Part shown: in pieces, positions 12,496 to 24,135 of the stretch
How positions within the stretch are numbered: position 1 is the first letter of the stretch
Layout of the letters: each line of letters starts with the position of its first letter
Source: Ichthyophthirius multifiliis
Taxonomy: Eukaryota; Ciliophora; Oligohymenophorea; Hymenostomatida
Assembly: GCF_000220395.1 (NCBI RefSeq)
Contig: NW_004085967.1
Span: forward strand, 180,876-244,875
DNA: 64,000 nt
Direction of reading: 5' to 3'
Notes under the pieces: generated by a model
Seen by the model: only the letters and a program-made list of their open reading frames with translations
Told to the model about the DNA's origin: nothing
The model's database searches: none
Program-made: the position numbers and the translations under genes

Positions 12496-13899
12496 TCATT
12501 TTTTTTTATTAAAACACAAAGGTAATTCATTAATTTCTGGTCTTATATAAACTTAATCTTTTTAAATAATTTTTTGCATATTTTTTCCGTTATTAGCATC
12601 TTCAATACTTTCAAGAATTTTATTCATTCTTTCAATCCTTTCAAAGACTTCATTTTATTTGACTAATTAATCCAAAACATGATTATTTTGAGCGCCTAAA
12701 CTTTCTGTGGGTACAATATCTTTATTTCTTTGTCTACTTTCATTTATTTATTTCATTCTTTGTTTATCTTAACTTTCATTATTTTTTTTTTCAATAGCTT
12801 TTTTTATCATATTATACTATTCATTTTCATATTTTAATTTATTTTCTTCATCTTTACTTTCAAGAAACCATTTAATATTTATTACTTCTCCCGAATCCAA
12901 TGCCTGATGCTGCATTGACTCTTTTGCAAACTCCGCCATACATCTATGTTAATATCTTATTAAAGCCTTATTTTATCCGTGGATATATTTAATATCATCA
13001 ATATCTCCCCATTCTCCAAAATGCCTATATAAAATTTCATACATTTATGCTACTATACCACTTACACCTTCTGGAGGACACTTAAAATCATTCACTTCTA
13101 AACTCCGAGTATCTTACAAAAATGAACCTACACCTCCTCTATCTTCTCTATGTTAAGAATGTCTTGCCCTTCCAAAAACATCTCTACTATTATCTATTGT
13201 AAGACATTCAGAAAAACTAGGAACCCTATGAAAATACCTTTTTTTTTATTAATTTTTGTTGTTTTGTTTTAAATAATACCTGCATTTGACCCCTTCAGAA
13301 CAACATCCTTTGGCCCAATGATGGCAAAAGTAAGCCGAATATTTATCACTTATATCTGCTTTTGTATATCCTGTATCAAGTTCACTATCACAGCGTGTTA
13401 CTGCAGGTTATTTATGATCTCTAACTAGACTTTTTGTATCTGATAAATGCCTTCCATACCATATATTATATTCTTGATCGCCTTCCTTATATGCAAATTT
13501 TTCTGCTAATGATTATTCTAATTATTTTCTTGATGGTCTTTCCATTAATGATAGATTTCTTAATTGTTTTTTTTAGAGTTTTAGTAAAACCTCTGGTGAA
13601 AGAAATTAGTCTATACTTTTTTATTCTGGCTCTTCTTTTTCTTTTTCTTTTTCTTTTTTTTCTTATTCTTATTCTTCTTCTTCTTCTTTATTTTACTAAT
13701 TGCTTTTTATATTTTCTCTTTGTGTTTCTATTTCATATTGCTCTCTGAAATCTTTTACTCTCTCAAGTATTTCTTCGGGAAGTTCCCATACCGATTCTTT
13801 CGTTTCTGTATTATAATAATAATGTCTATTGTATGTTTAATCAAAAAACCTTTCATATGGGGTTATTAATTAATTAAATAATAAATTATTATTATCCAT
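12496..13899 (-). CDS. CWC2: Cwc2/RBM22-like pre-mRNA splicing factor, 453 aa
   Basis: This protein contacts U6 snRNA in the NineTeen-related part of the active spliceosome. From ATG 13899 it begins with a WW-like segment (YYYNTETKESVWELPEEI), then a long Glu/Lys/Gln-rich coiled region. The Cwc2 torus follows: IWYGRHLSD, GYTKADISDKYSAYFCHHW, a CCCH zinc finger (AKGCCSEGVKCRYFHRVPS) and an RRM-type region (GEWGDIDDIKYIHGQNKALI, then YQHRCMAEFAKESMQHQAL). The C-terminus is a charged helix ending NELPLCFNKKK. A 42-bp intron (13238-13279) falls inside the zinc-finger coding sequence, and removing it gives 454 codons exactly. The N-terminal WW-like module is not part of yeast Cwc2. High confidence in the family. 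Confidence 0.93.
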
Positions 13900-14118
13900 A
13901 TTTTTATAATATTTTTTTTTAAATTATATAAAATTATTTTTTATAGATTATTTATATATTTTTTCTTAATATTTAAAATAAATTTTTTCATATTATAAAT
14001 ACAAAAAAAAATAATAAAAAAATATAAAATAAAATTGATTTAGCAACTAATATAAAAAAATATTAATAAACAATTTTGTTAACTTTAATTTTTATAATTA
14101 TTTCTAACATAAATTTGA

Positions 14119-17100
14119 TCAATTTTCTACAATCGAAGTATTTTACGAATAGTTGGAATGCATCATATCCATTTCTTCTTATAATTTTTAAATTTTATCC
14201 TATAATTCAAATATTTATTAAGCTAACTTACTATTTTGTAGCTATAACTTATCAATAATATTTTATTTTTCAGCAACAATTTTATTATAGAAATCTTTTT
14301 ATGAGTCTATATTAATATTTTCTTATTTTTAACCATTATTTTAATCTTGTAAAAATTTTATTTTATTCATTAAATCAAAATTTTCTTTTGATAATCTTTA
14401 ATTGGTATTACTTAATTATTCAATTTGTGTTAATAAGTTTTAATTTTTAATTTTAAAATTATCATCATCTATTAGTTTTTAATTTTCATTTAAAGTTTAT
14501 ATTTACTATTGTAAATTATTGTTAATATTTTCTAAATTTTGAATTTAAACTTATTATTCAAATATTTATTTTTCGTATTAATTTTTAAAATCTTACATTT
14601 ATTTTTAAAATGTATCTTCTTATTAGTTTGTGATTTGTTATTAATCAATTTGAATCTCTTTACTTATACTTTTATTTTTTAAATAATCAATTTCTTCTTA
14701 TAATTATTTTATTTAAGAAGTCAACTAATTGTTTTCTTTTATCAATTAATTATTTACTTTATCTAATTATTCTATTTACTCGGCATAATAATTAATTTAT
14801 TTTTATTATTCCTGATTAATTTCTTATTCCTCTTACTATTTTTAATGTTATTCTCTATATATAGAATAATCCATTAAACTTCTATTTGATAATTCATAAA
14901 CTTCCTCTTATAATTTTTTTATTAATACAATATGTTGATTATTTTCCATCTAAAGTTTTTCTATTAGTTTTTCTTAATTTTCAAATTAAAATTTATTTTC
15001 TGAGATAGTTTTTTTTTATTCTTTATGCTCTTAATATATTTTCATATCATTTATGCTTCTTTTTTTTATATCTTCAAGTTCTTAATTTAAAATTTTAATT
15101 TAACTCATTAAATAAGTATTTTCGGTTTACAAAGATTCATTTTTTTTATCTAAGATCTCATAATTTTTTATTTTTAAATTAAATTCTTATTGCTTTTCAT
15201 TTATTTATTATTTCTAATCTTATAAAAGTTATAATTGTTAGTTTTGCAAATAATCTTTATAGTGGGAAATATCCATTTAGCTTTTATTTTTTAATTCATC
15301 TATTTCCTCAATTTGATTTTTTATTTAAATAATCATTTAATTATTATCATTTTATAATTATTAATTTAATTTGGATAAGCTTTCATGTTATTATTTATAA
15401 AAATAAATTTCTTTTATAATTTCTGATAATTTTATTTATCATAAACATCTTTTTCTGTGTACATTGAAATATCCATTAAATTTTTATTTCTTAATTTTTC
15501 TATTTCATCATTTAATAGTTTCATTTAGACGATTAATTCACTGTTTTCCTGTTAAAGTTATTCATTCTATTTAATTAAAATTTAATAATTTTGAATTTAA
15601 ATATTTATCTCATTTTACTTTTCATTTAATTCCTTTTATAATAGTTTTATTTACTATTCTTGCTTTTCCTACCAATTAGAATTTTCAGAATATCTTATAT
15701 TTCTTGATTTGTTTAAATCTTCTTAAAGTTATTTAATTTCTAAATTTTATTAGTTATTTTCTTTTTGTAGTTATTCGTTTACTAATAATACTTATTTTTA
15801 GCTTTAAATGTATTAATTTATTTATTTTTATAACTCTTCTTCTTTTTATGTTTTGTCTTATTTAATATTTTCTCTATAAATTGAAATATCTTATAAACTT
15901 CTATTTTTTAATTCATAAATTTCTTCATTTAGCTTTTAAATTTAAAATATAAGCTATTTATTCTCTTATTATATTTATTAATTTAATTTTAAAAGTTTTT
16001 CATTATTTTATGTATTATATGTCGTATGTTAAGAATTAAAAGATTAATTTTATTAATATTTTTATTCGGTTTCAATTTTTCTTTAAAAATAGAAATATCC
16101 ATTAAGCTTCTATTTTTTAATTCATCAATTTCTTCTTATAAATATTTTATTTATTAAAGCATTTTATTATTTTCATTTTATAATTTATTATTTAAAATAA
16201 TTTAATTCTAATAATTTTAAAAATCAAACTAATTATTTTATTCTTATTCTTACTAAACTTTATCTCTATATAAAGAAAAGTCCATTAAGCTTCTATTTTT
16301 CAATTCGTCTATTTCTGCTTATAGATTTTTTATTTATATAGTCATTTAAATATTTTCATTCTGTAATTTTTCATTAATTTTAATTATTTTTTCTATATTA
16401 CTTTAATCATAAAATATCTTATTATCATTATTTAACTTAGATTTGGATTTTTCGTTTTTAAAATCTTAAATCTCTAGTTACAATTTCTTATTTAAGTTTT
16501 ATGTTTCTATTAACTATTCGGATATTTTCATATTCTTTTACATTAATTATTCTAATTATTATTTGTTTGAATTAATAATTTTATCTTTAGATTATAAATT
16601 TAACTACAAGGCTGTAAGTAAATTTCCATTTTCATCACCGTTTTATAATTCTAATTCTGTTATCCTTTGTTAATATTTAAAGCATTATTCTTGCAAGATT
16701 TATATTTATTCTTATAATTATTTTTATTAAGGACCTTTACTTAAACATAAAATTGAATTGCTTTAATCTTAAATTGCTTAATCATATTATTATTTGATTT
16801 CTTTCATTTATTTAATCAACATATCATTTATTTTTTATAAATCTTATATTTTTTTTTATAAATTCTCATTCGTAAAAGAGTTATTCTATTATTATTTATT
16901 AAATAAAAAATTAATTTTTCATAAATAATTTAAAATTAAATAAATATAATATACAATAATTGTCATGTCAGGTAATTTAGATAAAGAAGCGTTTTTATAA
17001 ATTTCAATTTATTCAAGAAGTTTTTTATTGGTATTTGATAAAATATCGATTTCTTTAATGAGCTTCTGATTAGTATTTAATAAAGCTTCGAAATCTTACT

Positions 17101-19025
17101 ATTATTATTTAACAGAAAATTTATTATTTAATTCTTTTTACAAAGACTCTATTTTGTTTTGTAATTATTTATTATCACATAGTAATTATTCAAACTATTC
17201 TTGTGAAGGAATTTTTTTTTTTATGTGTTTAAAAAATTAAAATCTTCAACAAGAAAAATAGAAGATTAATTTAAAAAAGAATTATTTAACTTATCATGAT
17301 TATTTATTAAATTAATATCATTTATTTTAATTTCTTAAATTTATTTTTTAAATTGTAAATATATTGTTCTTTTTCATTTAATTTTTCATATAATTATTAG
17401 ATTTATTTATCTTTATTTTTACTTAAATTAGATTCTCCATTTAAATGCTTTTTTAAGTTTTCTAATTCGTATTTTAGATTCTAAATTTACTAACTTTCTT
17501 GTTTTTCACTTATTGAATAAGATTTTTGCAAAAGAGATATTTATTTTTTCGTTTCAAACGGTTATTTATTTATTTAAATACTATTGTTTGTATTATTTCC
17601 GGAAGAGTTATTTTTAAAATTATTTATTTGTTTTAATAAAAGTGTATTTTTTTGTTTCAAAGATTGTATTTCTTCTATTAATTCTTTATTGCTCATTGTA
17701 AATATTACTTATTGTTGATTATTTTGGTTTAAAGGAGAATCCATTAGAATAGATTCATCCAAAAAACCATCGATTTTTAAAATGTTCTTTTCTTAATTTA
17801 TATACTTTATTTAAGCTAATAAGCTTTCTTTTTCTTTTTGTAAATTCTTTATTTGAGTTTTTAATTAATATTCTTCTTACATATTTTTAGCCTGTATAAT
17901 ACTTTGATTTATTAATGTAGAATTATTAATCAATGTTTAATCGTCAAAACTTTTAAATTATTAAATTAATTATGTATATGTAATTATTGTTTAATCGATT
18001 TCTTCTTCTAAGCTTTTTACTTATTATAAAAGCTTTTCTTAATTTTTTTATAAATATTTATTATTTTCGAGAACAATATCATATTCTTTCTTCATTCTTT
18101 ATAATAAATACATATTTTCTACTTAATTTATTTACGAAAAATCTATATCTTAACCAATTGTATTCAATATCTAATAAAATATAATTAATTTTAAATACAT
18201 GTTCTTATAAAATATATTTATTTTTACTTTTTAATCAATTAAAAAATTTTTAGTTGCAAAAGCTTTAGTAATAAGATAAAAAAAATCTCTTTAATTTCTA
18301 GTTTCCATAATAATAATTAGGCAGACTTTTTTATTATTTCTTAAATTACAATTCTACTAGCCAAAATTTTTTTATAAAAATTAAATTAGATTTTCACAAA
18401 CATCGAAATTAAGATTTTAATCAAAATCTAAACAAATTTTAAGTACATCAAATTAATTCATAATAATATTTGGAAAATCAAGCGAATATTTAAATTTTAT
18501 ACTTTAATCGTTCAAAATGAATCTCATAAAATCCATATTTACTATAATTTCTACTTTCTAATATTTTCCTTAACATAAAGCTTATCCTTAAAATTTACAA
18601 TTTTCACTACTAATCATATTTAATAATATTTGTTTTGTATTAGGATCAAAATCAATAGGTCCTATTAAAATAGTTGCAATACCTTAGTACTCTTCTTCTT
18701 AAGGGTATACTTCACATTTTATTGTGGAAAATAAATCATAAGCGCTAAATTAGTATGTATTTCCATTTATCCCTTCAAGTAAATAACACCTTGTTTCGTC
18801 ATTTATTCTGTACCATTTATATTTAGCAGGAATATTTATGCTTTGATTTTTTTATGGCGTAATATTTATTGCTATGTTTGAATTTTAATATATGTTTTAT
18901 TAGTTGCCTCTTAATTATATATCAATGTTATAATTATACTTTCCTTTTATTTTTATTTTTTAATTGTCTTTATATTGTATGATTTATGGTTATTAAATAA
19001 ATATATTTCTAATTGATTCTCTCAT
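14119..19025 (-). CDS. AIR9-like N-terminus plus long coiled coil with a periodic motif
   Basis: ATG 19025 opens about 220 residues resembling the Ig-like repeat and following region of the microtubule-associated AIR9 family: YKWYRINDETRCYLLEGINGN, a GPIDFDPNTKQI segment, SLDFPNIIMNQFDVLKICLD, and TRNQRDFFYLITKAFA. After that comes more than 1,200 residues of Gln/Glu/Lys/Leu-rich coiled coil to TGA 14119-14121. Its C-terminal half carries about nine spaced copies of a motif near ELKNRSLMDISIYRE. A 69-bp intron at 16886-16954 restores the frame. The frame also changes at A/T runs near 15433, 16078 and 17332, each explained by one missing base. It is likely a cytoskeletal or ciliary structural protein, but that function is inference. 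Confidence 0.7.
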
Positions 19026-19440
19026 TTTTTTTAAAAATAAATATTTTTATAATAAAAAATTTAAAATAAATTAGTTTTTTTAAAATTATATATGAAATGT
19101 AATGTGTAGAAATTATAAAAATTCTAAAATATACTCATATTTTTATATTTATAGAAAGTATTGGAATAACGATTAATTAAATTAAATTCATAAAAATTGC
19201 AAGCAAATAAGTGCTAAATTATATAAGTATTTATTTGTATTATAATAAAGTCTTTAATATTAAATTATTTAAAATATTATAAAATATATATAGAAGAAAA
19301 AAAATAATATAATATTGAATAATTAAATAAAGTATATTATATTTTTATTTATAAATAGTAAATAAATAAATTAGAATTTATATATTAAATAAATTTTATT
19401 TTATAATTACTAATTTATTAATTTATACAAAAATTTTATT
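19026..19440. other. AT-rich spacer
   Basis: Spacer upstream of the coiled-coil gene; nothing beyond A/T-rich low complexity. Confidence 0.5.
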
Positions 19441-20200
19441 TATTTTAGAAATTTTTGGATTCTCTTTATATTTAATAAATGATTAGGCAGTATTTATATT
19501 CTCATATGTTTTATTAAATTATTTTAGTGTCATTAAGACTAATGATTTATTACTTAAAATATCAAACATGTCTATATATCATTCTATAATTTTTCTTAGT
19601 TCTTAATAAATTATTTATTTTACACTGAGCATTAATATAATCTTATTCATTTTTTAATTAAATCATTTAAATAATTTTAATGTTATTCATAAATAACCTA
19701 TTATTAACTTCAGTTTTAATTTGCTCAAACTTAACACTTCTGCGAACATTATTACAAAATAGTTTAAAATCATTCAAATAATTATAATAATTAATCTAAT
19801 ACTCTTTTTTTAATAATAAACAATTTAAAGTCCAGGCGAAAGATATTTAAGGGTGCATTTAGATTTATGCTATTTATCGTTTTTTCAATTATTTTGCCTT
19901 CTAATTAATGCACTAAAAAGTATATTTGTAATCTTTACATCTTGACGCCAAATATTTAATTCTTTTATTATCTTACAAGTGTTTAGCAAAATAATATATT
20001 TTTTTTAAATCTAAATTATTTTATTTTATATCCTATATATGATTATATAAATATATTAAATTCACAATACTCAAACATCGCTATTAGTTAAATTACTTTT
20101 TTAATATTTTATACTTATTAATTTTATTTATTATAGAGTTTATTTATATATAATAAACATGTTACTGGCTTTAAATTCTACTAAACATTTGTTATTAAAT
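19441..20200 (-). CDS. Helical hypothetical protein, boundaries unclear
   Basis: A minus-strand frame reads as coding between about 20.1 and 19.55 kb: YLASRCKDYKYTFQCINQKA, then MHPQISFAWTLNCLLLKKEY, FCNNVRRSVKFEQIKTEVNN and KNEQDYINAQCKINNLLRTK. The pattern suggests alpha-helical repeats of a TPR-like kind, but no family was recognised. A downstream stretch in another frame (DMFDILSNKSLVLMTLKQFN) probably belongs to the same protein, implying an indel near 19.58 kb. Another indel is needed near 20.01 kb. Neither a start nor a stop can be fixed. It could be a damaged gene or one with assembly errors. Confidence 0.4.
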
Positions 20201-20665
20201 ATTAAGATAAAAAAAATTATTAATTTCATGTTATTTTAATTTTTTATTATTTATTAATTTTATATTCTTAATTATTTTTTTATTAAATTAAAAGCTTTGA
20301 AATGTTTATAAAAATTCTTGATATTAATTTTTTTATAATATTTATATAGATTTAAATATAATTTTAAACTAATTTTGCTTAAAATTTCTCAAAATGTAAA
20401 CCTTAATAAAAATCTATTTGCTTATACTTATACTTTCGGGAATAAATATTATTATTTGTCTATTTATTGACTTTAATTTATAAGTTTTAATTATAAATTA
20501 TAATTTTTTTGAATTTTTACTATAATATATTAATTATTATTTAATTTGTTCTTTTTATATATTAAATTAATATATTTATATATTAATAAAAACAAATAAA
20601 TAATTATTTTAAAATTTCCTCATTTATAATGATTAAAACACATAAAAGTTTAATTAAGAAAAATT
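20201..20665. other. AT-rich spacer
   Basis: No supportable gene. Part may be the 5' end of the minus-strand gene at 19.4-20.2 kb. Confidence 0.4.
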
Positions 20666-22092
20666 TCAATATTCTTTATAAATTTTACATAATTTAGTGA
20701 TTTGTTCTTCTGTTTATCTTTAGTGGCTCGTAATTAATTCAAATTTACCTAAGCTATATTCATACTTAATTAATTTTTTTAAAGAATTATTAGGATTAAT
20801 AAAACTTTAATTCGATGAATTAATACCCTTTTTGAGTAAACTGAAGACTTTTTTTCTTGTATTAATTTTATCAATTGAAGTTTAAAAGAGATATTTTTAA
20901 AGTATTTTATCTATTTCTTAACATTAAAAATTAGTTTTTTCACATGATCTTTTGACATAAAAATCATTTAAGTAATCAAGTTTAGCTTCAAGATTTTTTT
21001 AAAAAAGTTTTAACATTTTATAAAATTCAATATCAAAAAATTCCTATTCTTCAACTTTTTTTATTTTCTTTTTAATCATTTCATATTATTAATTTAATTA
21101 ATCATCTACATCTCCATTAAAATTTAAATATTTTCTTAGCCTATAAAATTACATAACTAACATTATCTAATTAAATAAAGTTTCCTAATCCAAATATTTT
21201 CGTATTAATTTTTTTGTAAAAAGTATTTTCTCAATATATATATTATATCCACTTAAACATTTAATTTGATTGCTTGCTATTCTTATTGAACCTAACATTT
21301 TTATAAATTATTGCAGTTCTTAAATTATTTCTTTTACAAATTATTAAATTTTATTTATAAATTCAGTTTTGTCTTCCTATGTTAATTCTATATTTTCCTC
21401 TTTTAAAGTGTTTCTGTTTTTATTTGGATATTCTATAGTTTTAAAATTATTTACTATTTATACTATCTATTTACTTTTTTTAAAAATCTTATGTCCTTGT
21501 TTTATTCTTTAATTTGCAAATATCAAATTATTTTCATACTTTTATAAGCCATCATTTTAATTTAGATAATTTAAATATAATTTTTTCTAATTTTATTATT
21601 AAATAAAACTTTATTGAATTTTATCTTATTTTTATTTTATTGCTTTATTTAAATAAAAACTTGTTTGTTTTTCATTTTCTTATTGATTTTACAAATTCTA
21701 GATTTTAATTTTATTTTTAAATTTTTAATCTATAGAAATTTATTTTTAAGTGTTAATATTAAATAATTTTAAATTTGATAATGATATTTTTTTTAATTTT
21801 ATTCAGATAATTTATTATCTTATTTTTAAATCAAATTATTTAAATTTCCTTCTGAAAACTTTTTCTTTACAAATAAATCACCATCAAATATTTTTTATTA
21901 TTTTATTTTTATTTAATGTTATGATTATGATCTCGAGCTTATTAAATTAGAATTATTCAAAGATCGAAATACTTGACAACCTTCATTATTATTTTGATCC
22001 GTTTGAATCTAATATTAAGTAAAAAAAGGGCTTTTATTTTAACTATTCTATATTTAATAATATTATATTTTATTTTTTTATTTTTTAAACAT
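20666..22092 (-). CDS. Helical hypothetical protein, about 475 aa
   Basis: From ATG 22092 the protein has an Asn/Gln/Ser-rich N-terminus (EGCQVFRSLNNSNLISSRSQ), then predicted helices: NDGLQKYENNLIFANQRIKQ, EFINKIQQFVKEIIQELQQF, FYRLRKYLNFNGDVDDQLNQ and LEAKLDYLNDFYVKRSCEKT, ending TSHQRQTEEQITKLCKIYKEY at TGA 20666-20668. No membrane segment or signal peptide is visible. The N- and C-terminal halves are in different frames, joined at the T8 run 21787-21794, where one extra base restores continuity; no splice sites fit there. The mixed helical content suggests a tethering or scaffold protein, but no family was recognised. Confidence 0.5.
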
Positions 22093-22309
22093 AGTATTTA
22101 ATATTTTTAAAATCAAACTATCTTGAAGTTAGATTATTTTTAAATAATTTCTTTTGATTAGAACAACAAAGTTAGTTTTATTGCAATTGTATATTAATTT
22201 TTTATAATAATTAATGTTCTAACATTTATTATTTTAAATTATCTTTTATTTAAGTTATTTATTTTAAGATTAATTATAATATATATATTAATATTATTTT
22301 TTAATTTTT

Positions 22310-22655
22310 TCAAAAAAGTATTAGTACATTAATATATATAAATAAATCATTACTAATGTATTTAAAACATAATTTTATTATAATTATTAATTATTTGATT
22401 TGATTTGAAGTATTTGATTAATTATCGGGAATTTATTATTAATTTTTTTTATAAAGCTTATTTTTATTTTTAAAGTATGTTTCATAATTTTTATAATTTA
22501 CATATTTATTTGAGTTTCTTATTCTTAAAAACTATTTTAAGAAATCATTATTAAATATTATTATTTTTCAAATTTAATTTGTTTACTTATTCAATAAAAG
22601 CTTTATAATTTTTTATATTTTTACTTATTAATTTTTAATTATGTATTAATATCAT
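22310..22655 (-). CDS. Small hypothetical protein, 96 aa
   Basis: ATG 22655 followed by 23 codons, a 55-bp GT..AG intron (22532-22586, phase 0) and 74 codons to TGA 22310-22312. The total is exactly in frame once spliced. The protein is Lys/Asn/Tyr-rich (KYVNYKNYETYFKNKNKLYK) with a hydrophobic C-terminal end (YISNDLFIYINVLILF) that could be a membrane anchor. Nothing homologous was recognised. The evidence is the intron-consistent frame only. Confidence 0.35.
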
Positions 22656-24135
22656 TGGTACTATTTTTAATTAATTATTTTTTCTTCAAATTAAGTTACG
22701 ATTTAACCCTTTTCAACCTATTTATAATTGCATATTAAATTTAAAACAAATTATTAATATTAATTATAATATAAATGACATACATTTAATTCAAAGGTAA
22801 AAAAAATCATAGGTTCTATTTTTTTGTAATAACTATTTTTATTTACTATTTGATTTATTTCAAATTTTATAATTTAATAAAGTTGTAATAAAAAATTACT
22901 AAAAAATAAATTTTGTTTTCAATGTTTTAAAAAGCAGATTTAAAGATTTTATATTATATTATAAAATCTTAAAAAAAATTAAATATTCATAACAAAAATA
23001 AAGATATTTTTCTAATAAAAATACAAAATGATAAATTTAAAAAAATATTAATATTAAAGTTATAAATTATTATTAAAGTTATATATATTTTATTTTATAT
23101 ATAAAAATTTTGTTGAAGATATAAATATTATATTTTCAATACAAAAAAAAATGTAAAAGTTATTAATATTTGAAATTTAAATGTAAAAAAAAAATAGATT
23201 TATATTTGAGAAATAATTGGAATAATTATTGATTATAATTATTTTTTAAATAAAATAAATTAAATATAATTAATTTATAGAAATATATATAAAATAAAAT
23301 TTAAAGAAATAAATTATTTATATATGATAAATTTTATATATATAAAAAAAAATATTTAAAATTTTATAAGTATAAATTAAAATATAAATATATGTATATA
23401 TAAAAATAAAAATTAAATATATTAAAATTTTTATTAATATTAAAATATATTTTATTTTATTAATAATATTAATTTGTATTTTTATATTAATTTAAATATT
23501 TTTATTTTAATTAATTTTAATAGAAATTTCAAAATTAATATATTAATAAATATTAATATTGATTTATTTTATTTTAATTAAATACTAATAAATAAATTAA
23601 TATCAATATTAATATTAATATTTAATATTAAAATTAATATTTAAATTAATTTTAATATAATAATTAATATTATTATTTATTTTTATATCCATAATAATTT
23701 TAATATTTTTATTTTATTAAACATTAAATATTGTTTATTCATTTAAAAAATATTTAATTTTCTTTTTTTTTCTGATATTATTTTAATATTAATTTTTTTT
23801 TATTACAATTTATTATACATATATTTATTATATTAACTTAATTTTTTTTTTATTTAGTATTAATTTATCTTTTTTTTGTATTTTACTTATTTTCATTTCT
23901 ATTATCTTTTTATATTTTATTAAAATTATATTTATACATATACGATAGAGGATATGATTATTATTTTTATTAGTATATAATTTATTATTTATTAAAATAA
24001 TATTTTTTTTTCTATTTAAACTTTTAAATAATTTTTTTTCTTTTAATGTTTAAATATTTTTTTTTTAATTAAACAAACAAAAAATAATTATATATAAAAA
24101 ATAATTCAAATTTATAATTATAATTTGATTTCAAA
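22656..24135. other. Long low-complexity AT spacer
   Basis: About 1.5 kb of nearly pure A/T with dense ATT/TTA runs, one of the two longest gene-free stretches in the window. No ORF with protein-like composition was found on either strand. It separates the minus-strand block from a large plus-strand gene. Confidence 0.6.

Noticed and set aside
13434..13748. Hydrophobic 104-aa plus-strand ORF
   Set aside because: It is the antisense shadow of the Glu/Lys-rich coiled segment of the Cwc2-like gene.
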